Shown here in pieces: positions 1-12,800 of a stretch of 64,000 nucleotides of DNA. Under the pieces are notes generated by a model that saw only the letters and a list, made by a program, of their open reading frames with translations, was not told the origin of the DNA and did not search any database. Numbering within the stretch: position 1 is the first letter of the stretch; every line of letters starts with the position of its first letter. Source of the DNA: Eudromia elegans (lineage: Eukaryota > Chordata > Aves > Tinamiformes > Tinamidae); contig PTEX01000298.1 of assembly GCA_003342815.1 (NCBI GenBank), positions 372,001 through 436,000 on the forward strand, given 5' to 3'. The position numbers were made by a program, and so were the translations under genes.

Positions 1-2598
1 ATTTCAAACAAAGGTTTAAAAAAATCTTAAAGCACTCAATATATCCTCTGTGTTACCTTTATCCTCCCTAAACTGCTTTCAAACCCACATACAACAAAAT
101 AGAGAGAAAAAAAGATCCTATTTCCTTTACTAGAAACTCCTGGAATGCCTTACTGTCTTTCCAGTCTTCAGACTTGGGAAAGGTGGCGTTTTTTCTACTC
201 GTAATGCTGTGCTTGCCAGTTTGGTTTTTCTCTTGTCAGAGAACTAGACTAAAAGTTCTCAATCTGCTGTTAGTCGATACTTCTGTCACAGGAGTGTGAG
301 TGGTGTTTTTTAGATCCAAGTTCCCCTTGAGATATCGCTCTGTCATAAATCTTTACATTACTCATCTCTAAAGTATAGTCTGGTTCAGCAGTTTCCTTTC
401 AATACCCCACACTTTAGTTGTATGCCACTTTCCCTAATCTCTCTTTCATCCTGAATAATCCTATTCAGTTAATTTCTTGTCCAGTTTTTCAACTGTAATC
501 CTGTTTTAATGATTTATAACCATTCTCTGATTAAGAAAGTGTTTTAAACTAATTAAGTTGCCCCTTTATCAAGTTTTTATCTCTAAAGTACAGCATTTAA
601 ATATGACAACTATGAAAACATTTATAAAAATGTGTAGCTTCCTTATAGTACTATTCTAGTAATTTAGATAGTTCAAAATATTTTGATTAGTTCTAGCCTT
701 TCAAAACACAGCAGTGGACATTTAAATCACACACGTTTGTGCTTAGAAAAGCTTTTTACCTCAAAACTAGTTTGTTTCAGATGTTAAAATGCACAGATCA
801 GTATTTAACAGATTGTAACCAAATTTTGTGCTGAATCCTGAGTAATACCCCTTGACATAATGCTAGTTTAGTTGTTGCAATTTGCCATGAAAATTGGATT
901 TAAGAAGATGAGGAACCCAGAAACATTTGAAAGGTGAGTGGGAAAGAAGAGCTGTACCCTGAGTTGCTGCTAACTCGGTACATGCTGGGATGCAGGAGGA
1001 GGGGGAAGCCTGTATCACCCTTTCTGTTAAGCCACGAATCAGATGGATTATGCTCAAAACCAGCCCTTTGTGGTCGTCGTTGCCTGTTCACAGCGAGCTC
1101 TTTTGTCTCTGTGTGTTCAACCACAGTAATGGCATCTTTGTGCTCCTCTTCCCTGTTCAGGAGAAGACAGTGTGCAGTTTTCTTTCTCACATGGTGGTGT
1201 TCTTTCTGCAAAATGTCATTGAGAGCTCATTTAATGAGGGCAACGGTTGATGGGTGAGATGGGCACAGGATGATGTGGAGGACTGCCACTGTCTGCGTCT
1301 CTAGGCTCTTGCACATGGCTTGAAGCTGTGGGTACCTCCTGGCAGGGTTCTCTGTACCATTCCCTTTTCCATTCTGCTCATCTGACTCTTTCCCCCCACC
1401 CCTTCTGTATCCATAAAAGCAAGATATAGCGTCCAGGACACTTTCTCAAATGATAGAACTGATTTGTAGCAAAGCTTTAGCAATAACATCAAATGTTAGC
1501 AGACTGAATAGAAGATTTTGTTTTGGTTAGAAAAAGATTTGACTTTCCTTAGTTTTTCATATGTGAAGAAACAAGCCTCCACTCTGTGACTTTTAGCCTG
1601 TTGGCCAAATGCATGGGAGTTCAAAAATGTTCATTTCAATAGAAAAAGGTGTGTGGTGAAGAAGGATGCATTTGTCAAAGTCGCTGTCAAAGAGACATGG
1701 TATCACGTGTCAAAACCTGCAAGAACCATTTGTGAAACTGCCGTGCACTGGAGCTTCCTTGTTGATGGAGCGTTGCTCCCACCCCGTGTGCGCGTCTGTT
1801 CTGCTAGAGGGGCAGCACAGCAACAGCAGTGACCTCTCATACATATCTTGCTAGGTGGTGGTGTAATTTGGCTCAGACCTACGGTATTTCCACGTCTAAG
1901 CAAAAAATAAATAAATAAATTTACGAACGAGATGCGAATTAGTGGAAATGAAACTAACTTCTCGTCCAGTTGTGTGTAAGGTATTCATATGTGATGCAAA
2001 AGCACATCAGATTTTCTGAAAAATGACCCAAGACTTGGGAGGAGGAGGGACTGGGAGCAGTGATGCACAAATACATAGAGAAGACCAAGTGATAATAATA
2101 GAGATTCAAACTATAAATATGTTTTAGTAAATCAGATAAATAGCAGGTATCCAGAAAGTAGATGTAAGTAACTAAAAAGTAATAGAGAAGAAAGGGCAAG
2201 GAAATGTTTTACAAAGCAGAAGGCAGCAGGAGGGTTTTCTGCTCAAGTCATGGCCAAGTCCTGTACACAACTGATTCCCTCTTCACTTTCTTGAATGAGG
2301 AACTTGGGCTGAGAATGAAAGCTGGAGGAGTTTGCACCCATCAAGTAGATTTTACGTGTCTAGCTTTAAGTTTATTGCACACATTTGAGCCTCTGCATCC
2401 CTCAAAGGCAGCTACTGTAGTTAATCAAAGATGTGCAGTCTGGGAAAAAACTGAGCAGTCTCCAATCCTTAATTGTGAATACACAGTGAATTAATTGTCC
2501 TTGATTGTGAATGCGTAGTAAAACTAATTACATCATGTTCTTAGCATTGAATATCATGAGATTTTGCTTCTTTATGAAAAATTTTCTTTTTCTTACAG
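1..2598 (+). other. NBN: Last intron of NBN (partial)
   Basis: This AT-rich stretch upstream of the final NBN exon ends in a normal polypyrimidine tract and acceptor. No open frame resembles the nibrin FHA, BRCT or MRE11-binding regions, and none encodes the acidic ATM-binding segment expected just before the last exon. The intron therefore seems to exceed 2.5 kb and to begin outside the window. A short acceptor/donor-bounded segment near 855-936 is discussed under rejected items. Confidence 0.55.
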
Positions 2599-2629
2599 AT
2601 ATGATCCTAGTGTGAAAAGGAGAAGATAA
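2599..2629 (+). CDS. NBN: NBN (nibrin), last coding exon
   Basis: Nibrin is the regulatory subunit of the MRE11-RAD50-NBN complex, which senses DNA double-strand breaks in the nucleus and recruits ATM. Only the extreme C-terminus is here. A pyrimidine-rich acceptor ending in cttacag at 2598 is followed by one base completing a split codon, then Y-D-P-S-V-K-R-R-R and a TAA stop (2627-2629). The basic KRRR tail after a Y-[DN]-P motif is how I remember vertebrate nibrin ending. The call is reinforced by OSGIN2 facing it tail-to-tail, as in the human 8q21 arrangement. The acidic ATM-binding motif belongs to the preceding exon, which I could not find in bases 1-2598, so it should lie left of the window. 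The coding evidence is only ten residues, so synteny carries much of the weight. Confidence 0.72.
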
Positions 2630-3125
2630 ATTGTGACCTCAATTTACAGTACTTCTCTAGCAAAATCTGCTTTCTGCTGCTTTATAAATATGTTTACTGA
2701 TTACAGTGTGTAATATATACATATACGTGACCATTTGAACTACATATTATTGTAAGGCTTGTTTTTAAGTCTTGCTTTTATTAAAGGAGGAAAAACCACT
2801 TTTTTTTTCACCGTTTGGTAATTATGGATTAGGCATCATTTCAAGGCCTTAAGATTCTTGCTTCAAAGTAATGGAAACTTCAGCAAAATACCATAGGTAT
2901 TTAAGATTTCATTTCATACTGTTTCTTTCTAGTGTTTACTTTTAGTTCTGTTATTTTGTGGGGAGAGGGAAGAAACTAGTATTGGACTTTTTTTCTTTTT
3001 AATTTTTTTAGTTCTTTTTAATTTTTTTTTTGTGTAATATGTCACTGGGATGTTTGGATGTGGGGATTTTTGAAGACTTGTAAATTACACCAAATTTTAA
3101 TAAACTTGGGTCTGAGTAAACAGAA
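2630..3125 (+). other. NBN: Probable NBN 3' UTR
   Basis: AT-rich sequence follows the NBN stop codon directly. A canonical AATAAA lies at 3099-3104, so cleavage would be expected 10-30 bases later. The true 3' end could be further downstream; only transcript data would fix it. Confidence 0.45.
3099..3104 (+). terminator. Candidate polyadenylation signal of NBN
   Basis: A canonical AATAAA hexamer on the NBN strand, about 470 bases after the stop codon. It is the first canonical hexamer I noticed in this stretch, but use is unproven. Confidence 0.4.
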
Positions 3126-4050
3126 AACATTTAGTGAGCTTAAATTTCTTCCCACTTTTGAAGTTGGTGACATTAAGTTACTGGCCAGCCACCAGTTTTG
3201 TGAGATGGCAGATATTGAAACTAGGGTAGAGTTTGAAAATAATTGTTTAAGAATAAAAGATATTGAAGGGAAGCCTAGAAACTGCAACCATCAGAAATTT
3301 ACATTATTGAGGTGGTTTCTTGTGCCCTCAGTGAGGAACAGGTAGGTGGTAGTTCTGATAGAGCCGTGTCTTACACCCTGTAACTAGTTCTCAGTTGTAA
3401 CGTCGCTCCAGGTAGAAGGTGGAAGGTCGTTGGAAGGGTTTGATTGCCTGATCCTGGTAATCTGGCTCTGGGTGACAATGGTTAAAGATGCCCTGAAAGA
3501 CCAGGCCAGGGCACAACTCCTGCCTTGGGAGACGAAGCCGCAGCCTCCTCGACTGCCCTCGCTAAGCAAAGTGCCTTTCGTTGCCGTTCAGTGAATCTTA
3601 AACCGAAAATAAGGATGCTTCAGGTTGACAACCACAAACCAGTCCCCTCTTCAACTGATAATTCGCCATAGCTGTTACTTATTTTCAATACGGAAGTAGA
3701 AAGTTTAGCGTCCTAAAATTAACCTTCTGTTCCTCTTTTGGTAGGAAATGCCTGTGCAAAAACTGCTAGAGACTTGCCTTGTTTCTGGGGGGAGGTGTTT
3801 GTTTTGGTTAGTGGGGTTTTTAGGCTTAAAAGAGGTCCCTTCCTTCCCTCTTTAAATTGGCTCGTTGGGGAAAACAAGAAAAGATTGCCCTGAAGAGAAA
3901 ATGAAGAGTAACTTGAACTTCAGCATGGGGAAAGCAGGGAACCCCTTGGAAATGGCATCTGTTACCCAGCACTGAAAACCTGGGCAAGGGAAGGTGCAGA
4001 GGAGCCTTCCTCAGCACAGGGACCAGGAGTTACCTGAGCTCCCTCTGCTC
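3126..4050. other. Intergenic DNA with no recognised gene
   Basis: Unique-looking sequence between the probable NBN 3' end and the GC-rich patch. Small open frames occur on both strands, but none shows a recognisable domain or convincing splice context. Confidence 0.5.
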
Positions 4051-5650
4051 CTCAAACATGTGGATCAGGGAGCGGAAGGGGGAGCAGGAGAGCCTCGTTG
4101 GAGCCCCTGAGTTAGTTTGCAGAAAATCGTCCTGTTACCTAAAACTACCGCACAGGAACTCACTCATCTCCCTCATCCCTCCTCGCCTGCCTGTGTACCC
4201 GTGCGGGGGAAGGCGGCGGCACCATCTCTGCTTCACGCGCCCCTCCATGGCGCGCGGGGGCCGCATCCACGCCATGACAATGCACCGCATTCGGCTCGCA
4301 CGCGCCTCGGCCGGGCGCCCTCTTCACTGCCCTTTAACGGGGAGACGCACGAGCTTTGGGTCCTTTTCGCTGTGGAAGTTTTCCTGCTCCGGCCCCGCAG
4401 GATCGGGTCCTTGCTCCCCTCTCCTCAGGGCAGCAGTGGTGGGAAGGCTGGGCACCCCCTTCCCCACACTGAAAACGAGGGGCTCGTGTCTGGTTCGGCT
4501 TCCTCTGTCCCCCGCTTCCTCGGTGGCTCCAGGCCCGTTTGGCTGCCCCACGTGCCCCATTCCAGGTTTACCTCCCGCTGCAGCGCGAGGCAGGCGCTGG
4601 CCTAGGCTCTTGCTCTCCTTCCCGCCGCCCTTGCTGCCCGCCCGCTCTTCACCCACAGGATCACTCAGGCCTCCTGCTCACCGCGTCTTTATCTTAGTGT
4701 TTTCTCTCCCCCCAAACCTCACCCTTCTCTTGGTTTATGTTCTGAATCCATATATTGTCAGCTTCGACCGCTGGTGTGGAGTCCCAAATTCACCATGTCT
4801 GAACACGTTGTGGTTGATTTCTTTAAAATCTAAGGCAGAGAGGGCAACATGTTCCCTCCCGCTCCTCATGCTCCTCTCCCACTGTGTTCCTGACCCCCTC
4901 ACCACATTCCCAGGTCTCACTTGGGTAGCATTTTCATATCCCCCCGCCCTCCCCCAGCAGTTTTGGCAGCTGTTCTAGCAACCCCTAGGTACCATTTTAC
5001 TTTGGGTTCTGCTATCAGAACCACCTCAAGCCCCGGCACCACATCCGCCCCAAACCCTCATGCAGGTTTTCATTCCCCTCCACGGCCCCTCTCCACATCG
5101 CCCTGCCCTCTGCTTCAGAGGGCTGCTCCAAACCACAATGCTGGACCTGCGGGTGAAGCCGCCCGGGTTCGAGTCCCGCTGCCCTTCATCACACAGGTGA
5201 GCTCAGGTTCACCATCCCCTCAGCGCGGAGGTTTTGCTCACAGCCGGGAGGCAGGCACGGCTCAGGTGTCCTCTCAAGTCGTGTTCACTTCTCTGTGGTC
5301 TGCAGAAGAGCACGTGGCCCATGGGAACGTCACCAGACGCAGGGACACGAGGCACCAGGCACAGAAGGTGGGTTTGCCCATAGCTCTGGCTCCGGGCAGG
5401 GCCTCTCTGAGCATCCTGCACTCACCCCTAAGCACAAACCTTCACCGCATTCAAAACAGCAATTCCACAACCAGAAACTAGATCTGTAGAAAAATGGGCA
5501 AAACCAGCGTGTCCACCCCGGAAAACGTCCAGACAGGTGTAACAGACCTGTCCAGCCGTGGAGCAGGAGGCCTCGGGGTTCGTGGGGAACCTCGTCCTGG
5601 ATCCAACCTAGATCCAAATGAACTAGTCCTCTCTCTCCAGAGCATTCACC
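4050..5650. other. GC-rich, CpG-containing patch between convergent genes
   Basis: Base composition changes sharply here. The stretch is GC-rich, and CpG is frequent around 4190-4340 (for example gcgcgcggg and ctcggccgggcgcc). A 306-codon plus-strand frame (4058-4978) and a 162-codon overlapping frame (4117-4605) are open, but both translate to Pro/Arg/Ser-rich sequence with no recognised domain. That is what long stop-free runs in GC-rich DNA usually give. The patch lies between the 3' ends of NBN and OSGIN2, so it is not the promoter of either. It could be an orphan CpG island, the promoter of a non-coding transcript, or simply a GC-rich relic. Confidence 0.5.
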
Positions 5651-8200
5651 GTGTCCTCCAAAACGGTGCCAGTTCTATTCAAGATCCTTGGCTCTAGTTT
5701 TGGTTTATTCTAGTTTAAAAAAGGACCTAAAGATAGCACGTTTACAGAATATTTTGGGAACAGATAAAAAATATTATTTTTTATGCTGGCGTATAAATCT
5801 GCAGAGGGAGTCTCAGCTGAATTTTAGCCTACTGAAAGCAGTGTAGGTTGATGCCTACCAATCACCAGTCTTGTCAGACCAGAGATGGATAGAAAAAAAT
5901 GTTTATTATATGAGCTTAATCTTTAGAACTAGTTGCTTCAAAAGCATAGGAGAGTTAACAGTATGAAACTTTTTTTTTTCCTGGTTTTGCTGATTACTAA
6001 TGATCACTGGCTTACAAGGGTTGGACTAAGTACGTTAGCCATAGAGAGTAGTGGAACCTTATTCACATGTTAGATTTTCTAGCAATCACAATTTCATACT
6101 TAATATAGAAAATACTATTTCAGCTTCTAGAAATAAAAATAAAATTCCTTTACAAATATATTCTTCCTGCTTGGATATGAGAAATACAGTTTCAGTAGCA
6201 AGCACTGTTTTGGAATGTAAACTTCTTACCAACTGACTTACGTTGAGATCTTTCTCATGAAAGATGGGCTGAGGGAAACAGTTTCTGCCAGAGAACAAAA
6301 TTAACCTAAAGAAAATTCAAAAGTTGATTTTTTTAAACCTGAGAAATTAAATATTTCCAGTGCGCAACTACTATATAACAATTTAGCTAATGCTGTCCTA
6401 AAGAAACTGAATTATTAATTTATAAAAGCGTTTTGTTCTCAAAATACCTTAGATGATAGATTTCTGAGATAGATCCTCAGAAAGGAGAAACCTACAAGTG
6501 AGAAAATCCAGTTGCAACTTTATGGCTAAGAATTCCTAGAACTTTCAACAGCTTAACTTAAAAAAACCCCCAAACAAACACATATACTTTCATACTGTGA
6601 GCTCAACAAACACTGGGAAAACTGTTCTGTCCAGCTAATTGATCTCACATCAAAATTTTATCTCACAAAGTTACTGACAAGAGAGGCAGAAGGGGAGAAG
6701 GGTAGCAGGAAGTTAAACCTCAAGCGCAGTAATGCTGCAGAAGAACTACTGTAACAAATTGGACAAAAAGAAGTCCCTGCTACAAATTTAAGTGTTAAGT
6801 AAATTTCTTCCTTTGCTTTGTTGGCTTTTTAAATGTTTGATGTGACCCAAGGGGCTGCTGCAACACTGCAATGACATGTTGTGGTCCCACATTTGTACTG
6901 ACACAAAATGCAGCAGTTTCATCTCAGTGCAGGTGTATTCCCAACATAGTAATGGCAATGAATTTTTATGCTCCTTTGTTATACTCAAAATTCTTGTGTG
7001 TCATAGGTTAAGGTTACTTACTGTTTCTGCTTAAAAAGGCAAATTATTTTCTTCATACCTGCACTGAGATGGCGTAAGTCTAGACTTCAGCATAATTAAG
7101 ACAACCTCAAATATCATTAACTATAAAAATGAGCATCTTAGTTGTCTTGACAATGCATGGTTGAATCCAAACCATGTAGGCAATGCAGAAATTAATATAA
7201 ACATCACCTCATTTATGTTTATCTTTACACAATTAAGCTGGTTCTAAACTAGGATTTATTGCAAGCATTTTTACCATGTTATAGTTGACCAAGAAATGAA
7301 GGCTTTGGACTTCCACTGATAACGATGTCATTTTAACCCTTTTGCTTATCACCTCTGACTTCTATGTCCACACAAGCCCAGGTAACTTACTGATTTGCGT
7401 AGAGGCCCGTGGTAGGTGCACAGAAAACACACTTATTGCATAAAGATATCTCAACAAACTATGAAGTCAGACAGCTGGGACCCACTAGCAGTTTCACAAA
7501 GTCTAAGCCCAAACCTAATTTCCTCTTTCTAATCTGCTCAAGTTCTAATACGGAGATTTTACTCATGCAAATATAATACCTTAATCTAACACGACATTCT
7601 TCAACACATACACAAAAGCACCCATGGGAGGGGATTTAAGTGGATAACATCTATTCTATCACACTGGGCCTGAATTAAAGCATTTGGAATGAATCAATGA
7701 AAACCAAGTATGCAGCCATGGAGCATTCAAAACATAATCTAATCATTTTCTAACCAGTGCTTGCTTACCTCACTACAGAGAATAATCCCCAAGTATCAAA
7801 AACTGCAGACTAGTTTTAATGTTATATGCTGCTCCATAAACAAACAAACAGAGAAATAACCAAAGCTTAGTCAAATGGAAAATGAGAGTATCTATCGTTC
7901 ATCTGTCAAGTGACCTCCTTCAGCCTTCCTGAACTGCCCGCTGAGGAAACTTCTCATACACTTTTTTTCCGTACTTTCCAACTTTTTTTTTTCAGTAGAA
8001 CATTAGATACTCAACATACTGACACTGTCATAAGAGCACTTACATCAGCAGTTTATTGTGTGCGTTAATCAGTATTCTGAGACGGTACATACACCACTGC
8101 GGGGGAACACCTCTCAGGTTGCATCTATCTGTTCTGCCCCAGCTCCAGGCAAACCACTGAGAAAACATTAATGGACTGACAAATCATGCAGCGAAGGGGA
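5651..8200. other. AT-rich intergenic DNA / distal OSGIN2 3' flank
   Basis: No coding exon, RNA gene or recognised repeat was seen. Part of the right end may belong to an extended OSGIN2 3' UTR, because several TTTATT hexamers (AATAAA on the minus strand) occur here, for example near 5900 and 8052. Confidence 0.45.
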
Positions 8201-8211
8201 AGGCTTATTCT

Positions 8212-8217
8212 TTTATT
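8212..8217 (-). terminator. Candidate polyadenylation signal of OSGIN2
   Basis: TTTATT on the plus strand reads AATAAA on the OSGIN2 strand, roughly 580 bases beyond the stop codon. Other hexamers lie further out, so alternative 3' ends are likely. Confidence 0.35.
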
Positions 8218-8797
8218 CCAATTCTCCAGTAGGGTAATTTATAACTGTTGAACAATATGCCTTTGCTTACAGAAATCTTCCCTTAGAGTAAAGGCCATTT
8301 CACTAAGCGCTCAGAGTATTACTGTGTTACTACGTAAATAAATAATATCCTTGTTTCAAAGAGAAGGCTCTAAAATTGCTTTTGGACCAAGAATCATTTT
8401 ATGCTACAAGAGCTTTCTGCTTTTAGAAGTTAGCTGAATTTCAGGCTAGGAATATTTTGTGGGATTTGACACTAAAATGCAAAGCCATGGTGGCAGGCTT
8501 GTTTTTCCCAGAGGAATTCTGCTCTTTTAGCTGAGCAAGAGATGACAAGCAGGTCACTACAAGTTAGTCTCATTTTCTGTTTATCTGGGAGCTATTCCAG
8601 TCCAGTAGGGATCAGCTGTAATAGCAGACCAATTGCTGTATTTTGAAAAGATGAAGCATTGTAGTAACAGCATCCTTTACTGAGCAATACAAGTGCAGGT
8701 TACTTGTACACGACAAAAATGTGACTGCTAATGACTTCCATTGTGAGACTGTTAGACTCATCTGTAATTCCATACGCGACATTTCCTAATGTCTCCC

Positions 8798-9851
8798 CTA
8801 TGGTACCCCATCACCTCCTGCATCCCTGCTTTCAATCAGTTCATGTTTCTTCTTTTGCCTTATTGCCAAGCATCGTGTAATGCCCAACGCCCCTCCTTTT
8901 AAAAATCGTACAAAATTGTCTCCAACCAGAGGACCTAAAGCAAAGAGGTTGGCTTCTTTAGTGCACTCGTAAGTGTACGGGTCAATCTCAACGGGGTTCC
9001 CCTTGCACGTGATGGGCTGATTGGCGTGATGCCCTATGCCATGTCCTTGGTCCTTCAGAAAGAAAAGATTTGGGTGAGACCCTATCAGAACTAAGGCTAC
9101 AGAAAACTTCAAAATTTTCTTCAGTCCGGAGGCACTCTGAAGAACACATTTCATTTCAGGCTTGAAGGAAAGCACATTGTGTTCAGGGAAACTGGTGTAA
9201 GCAGAATGCAGGCTGGAATCTACAGAATGTGACTGAGTGCACATCATGTGATAGACTTTGTGGTACTCGGGGTAAAGCGTTTTAGGTAACTGCTTGAAAA
9301 TTAGACTGGAATCAGTAACTCTTCTGCGAAACACGTGGATCACGGGGATGTTGTTGTTGTAGGCACACAGGACTGCATCAGCCGCTGTGAGCCCGGCTCC
9401 CACGATCAACACAGGGTCTGCCTTCCCGCGCAGTTTGCCTTTGCTTATGGCAGCTCCAAAGTCAGCCATGGAATGAAGCACAAAAGGAAAGTCCTCTCCC
9501 TCTACCTGTAGTCGGCCGGGGGAATCAAAGGTCCCAGTCGCGAGGGCCACGTTCTCAGCAAAGAGGCAGAATGGCACATGAGAACCATCCGCCGCTCTCT
9601 GATAGCCTCTGACTTCCCAGTTTCTCTTAGTCAGCGACTTCTGTCCCTCTTCCATTTCCATTTGCAAATGTTGGGTTGAAATATTTTCATTTAGTTGACT
9701 TCCGTCTTCATCATCTGTTCCTCGATAAAGTCTGGCTACGGACGTTATGTAAACATTGTCTCTGAAATTCTTTTGGAGGCCCATGACTTTGACATAGTGC
9801 TTATAATAACAAGCTATTTCCTCCGGCATTACTCGGTCACTCTTTATATTT
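8798..9851 (-). CDS. OSGIN2: OSGIN2 last coding exon
   Basis: The acceptor (gttttag on the minus strand) precedes the split Arg codon and N-I-K-S-D-R-V. The exon then runs open for about 350 codons to TAG at 8798-8800. It carries the second nucleotide-binding motif GAGLTAAD, the FRRRVTD segment and the conserved C-terminal block GDNFVRFLKGG. A single large terminal exon is usual for this family. The 3' UTR continues toward about 8200. Confidence 0.96.
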
Positions 9852-12800
9852 CTAAAACAAAAATGAAAGGTTCCAGTTAATATTTAGGCTGTAAAGGCAG
9901 TAACATCACACTTGACAAACTACTTGACTGTCAAATTGCAGAGGGTTGATATTCAGTGTAACTAACATAGAGTTCAGTATCTTCAAACTCATTCACGCTG
10001 TTTTAATTGCTGTTCTGATTCTTGATGTACAAGATTTACAATACTAGGAAAGAAAAATTTGGAAGTGCTAAAGTAACAAGTAAAAGTAGCATAAAAACAT
10101 TCCAACAGAATCAGGGCAGGACATCAATTCTCTGTGGAAAGGGTTTTACAAAGCCAGTTTAATCTCACTGCGGTCAACAACACAATGCCAGGAAAGACTA
10201 TGCTCAGGGAAAACAGCCTTACTTGGGATAAAGTAGTACCTCTTAAGTGCCACCTTTGAAACTCCTAAGTTTGCTATATTGTTTGCCAAGTACAATAAAG
10301 AATACTTCACTGAGACATGCCTTGAGTACAGCTAAATTCAGTACATATCAAGTAGTTTCATATCTTTAAGTTCCATGGGAATTAAAAAAAGCAAATATTA
10401 TAGGAAATAATAAAGTGAATCTATAATAGGATTTTGAGATTTGATATCTAATTAAAAAAAACCCACTGAGATCCTGATTTTATATGTATGTCTTTCTCAT
10501 TATGTATTAAAAAAGAAAGCTAAAAAAAGTTATTTTCAGCGATCACATTAATTTGGCTGCTGCTCTTTTAAAAGAATTCTAGGAGAAAGCCAAAAGAAAA
10601 TTAGTACTGATCATCATGGCTGCCACGGAATTATGTTTAATATTTACAAGAGGTCAGGCTACTAATAGATTACCAGGATAAAAGCATATGTAATTGGAAA
10701 TGTTCAGGTTATTACTCTGCAAAGCCCTGTGAGATGCTTATTGAGATGATCATGATCTTTTATAAGGAAACTCATGAAACTGTTTTATGTGACTAAAAGT
10801 TTTCAAGTGCAATTAGTACTTTTAAACATACTTTGTTAAACTGTAGTAAAACAGGTCATCATCTTTCAGTATTGTTCAAATTTAAAATATAAATAAATTA
10901 GCTTCAGATAATAAGGATCTTATAGGATTTAAGCTAATAAGGAGGCAAGATTACTGCGGTTATTTAAGAACATGATTAAAGAACAAAGGTACTCTTTCTT
11001 TACTGTCAATGTTGTCCTAAAAAGAGTAGCTGCCAGCTCTGAAAGGCTGCTTAATTCCATTCCTTTAATTCTAATTAGACAGGAGCATTCAGATTTTAAA
11101 AGAAGTTTACCTAAACTGCCAAGTTTATGTTTTAACACAAAGGCATTGGTAAACTAATTGTATACTTGATGTTTGAGTGAACCCATATAAGACAGTCATC
11201 TTAGAATTTCTATTTTTATAGTTTCTGAGTTTGTACAAGATAGCATTTTTTTTTTTCAAAATTTGTTCCGGGAATTTACTACTGGAAAATAACACTGAGA
11301 AATACTTATATATGGTTTTTAATTTTGAAAAAATAATTAATTTTTAGATGTTGCAGCATTTGTTTAGAAAACAAACGCTGAAATAAATTTTCCTCAATGA
11401 AAAAAAAAGCTACCACGCACAGCAATTTAAAAAGAGGAACTCACAGCAGCTCTACAGATTTTAAACTCCTCTCTCAATTCCAATCAGAGCTGTTTATAGT
11501 AACAGCACTCTTCTGTGCTGCTCAACATAGCTCTCCATGCAACTTCAACAGCTGCTTGCAAACATGGAATTGCTTTATATCTATTTTTGATGCATTCAAA
11601 ATGCATTATTTCGGTCAACCACTGCCAATCTTCTTCCATCAGAGTACATGGGGGAGAAACATTTCTATGGTCATGAGGCAATTTATTAAACAAAAAACAA
11701 AACAAACAAACAAAAAACCATTCCTGTAAACAGTGAGGCTGTTTTGCAGTTCTTAAAAAAAGGCTATCTAGATTCTCATGGCAACTACATATTTTTCAAA
11801 TATCCAAAGTGATAATTTTACCTGCGCTTGTTGGCTGCCCACTCTTTAAATGCAAGTCCAGGCAATTCCATCCAGTCTCCAAAACTGATCGTTAACATAG
11901 AGCCTTCCATAGACTGAGGTGAAAAATAAAACATGTAATCAGATAAATTTCAACTTAACATATTTATGTAAAACATGGAGAAATTCTCATTGTACTCAGA
12001 GCAATAAAATACTAGAATATAAGAATTATACGAAGTGCTGGAGAAATAAGCTTTCATATTACAGTTAGACACTCTTCTAATAATTCCATGATCTAATAAA
12101 GTTATGGGAGAAAAGCAGAAAGCAGAGAGAGAACAAAAGAAAAATCACAATGAGTTACTGAAAACTGCAAACAGATATAAGAAAAGGCTGAAACCAATGG
12201 CATAGGAACACTACGATTCAAGACAGCTTAACAGTACCTGAAATACTGCAAAGACAGAAGAAAAGTCTCAGAAAATACATTTCATTATAACTCATTAAAT
12301 CTAAGCTAACAGGAAATATAAACAAAAAAAACCCAAACACAGACACACACAATTTATGTTCACAAATCCCCTTAATGGCTAACTTTCTCTTCCTCTTTTT
12401 GCATCTCTAACATATTTGTGCCTTGGTACGCTGAACAGGGAGAACTGCAACAGCCATTAGTGTCTGAAAACCAACTTTAGAGAGCAAGAAACCACCCACA
12501 CTGCAAAATTATAGTTATCCTGCAAGTGACATGAAGAATTTACTCACATGCCAGGCCCCACCAGGTGGTCCTTTACCAAGCACTATATGGGGAATATAGT
12601 GGTGTTGCTCCAGCTTCCAGTGCAAAATGGGTGGGTAGTCGTATCCGAAGTCAGCGTCGGGATGGAGCAGTGTGTCAAAAAGCACTGCCACGGGGTTTGA
12701 GGAGCGCCCTTCAAGGCCTTCCGACAAGTACTCGAGATCCTAAAGCGTGAAAGAAAGTCCTTCATGTTCATATGGCTTTCACCACATATGGTATCATTCT

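Noticed and set aside
855-936. Acceptor-like gtttag and donor gtgagt bound an 81-base open segment in the NBN last intron
   Set aside because: It is phase-compatible with the last NBN exon, but the peptide does not resemble the acidic ATM-binding C-terminus expected just before the final residues. More likely a chance cryptic exon.
4058-4978. 306-codon open frame in the GC-rich patch
   Set aside because: Pro/Arg/Ser-rich translation with no domain, overlapping open frames in other phases, and GC bias that removes stops. Kept as a GC-island observation and not called as a gene.
5165-5185. Sequence gggttcgagtcccgc resembles a tRNA T-arm / B box
   Set aside because: Only a four-pair T stem can form, and no matching A box, anticodon arm or acceptor stem is seen upstream. 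Not a tRNA gene.
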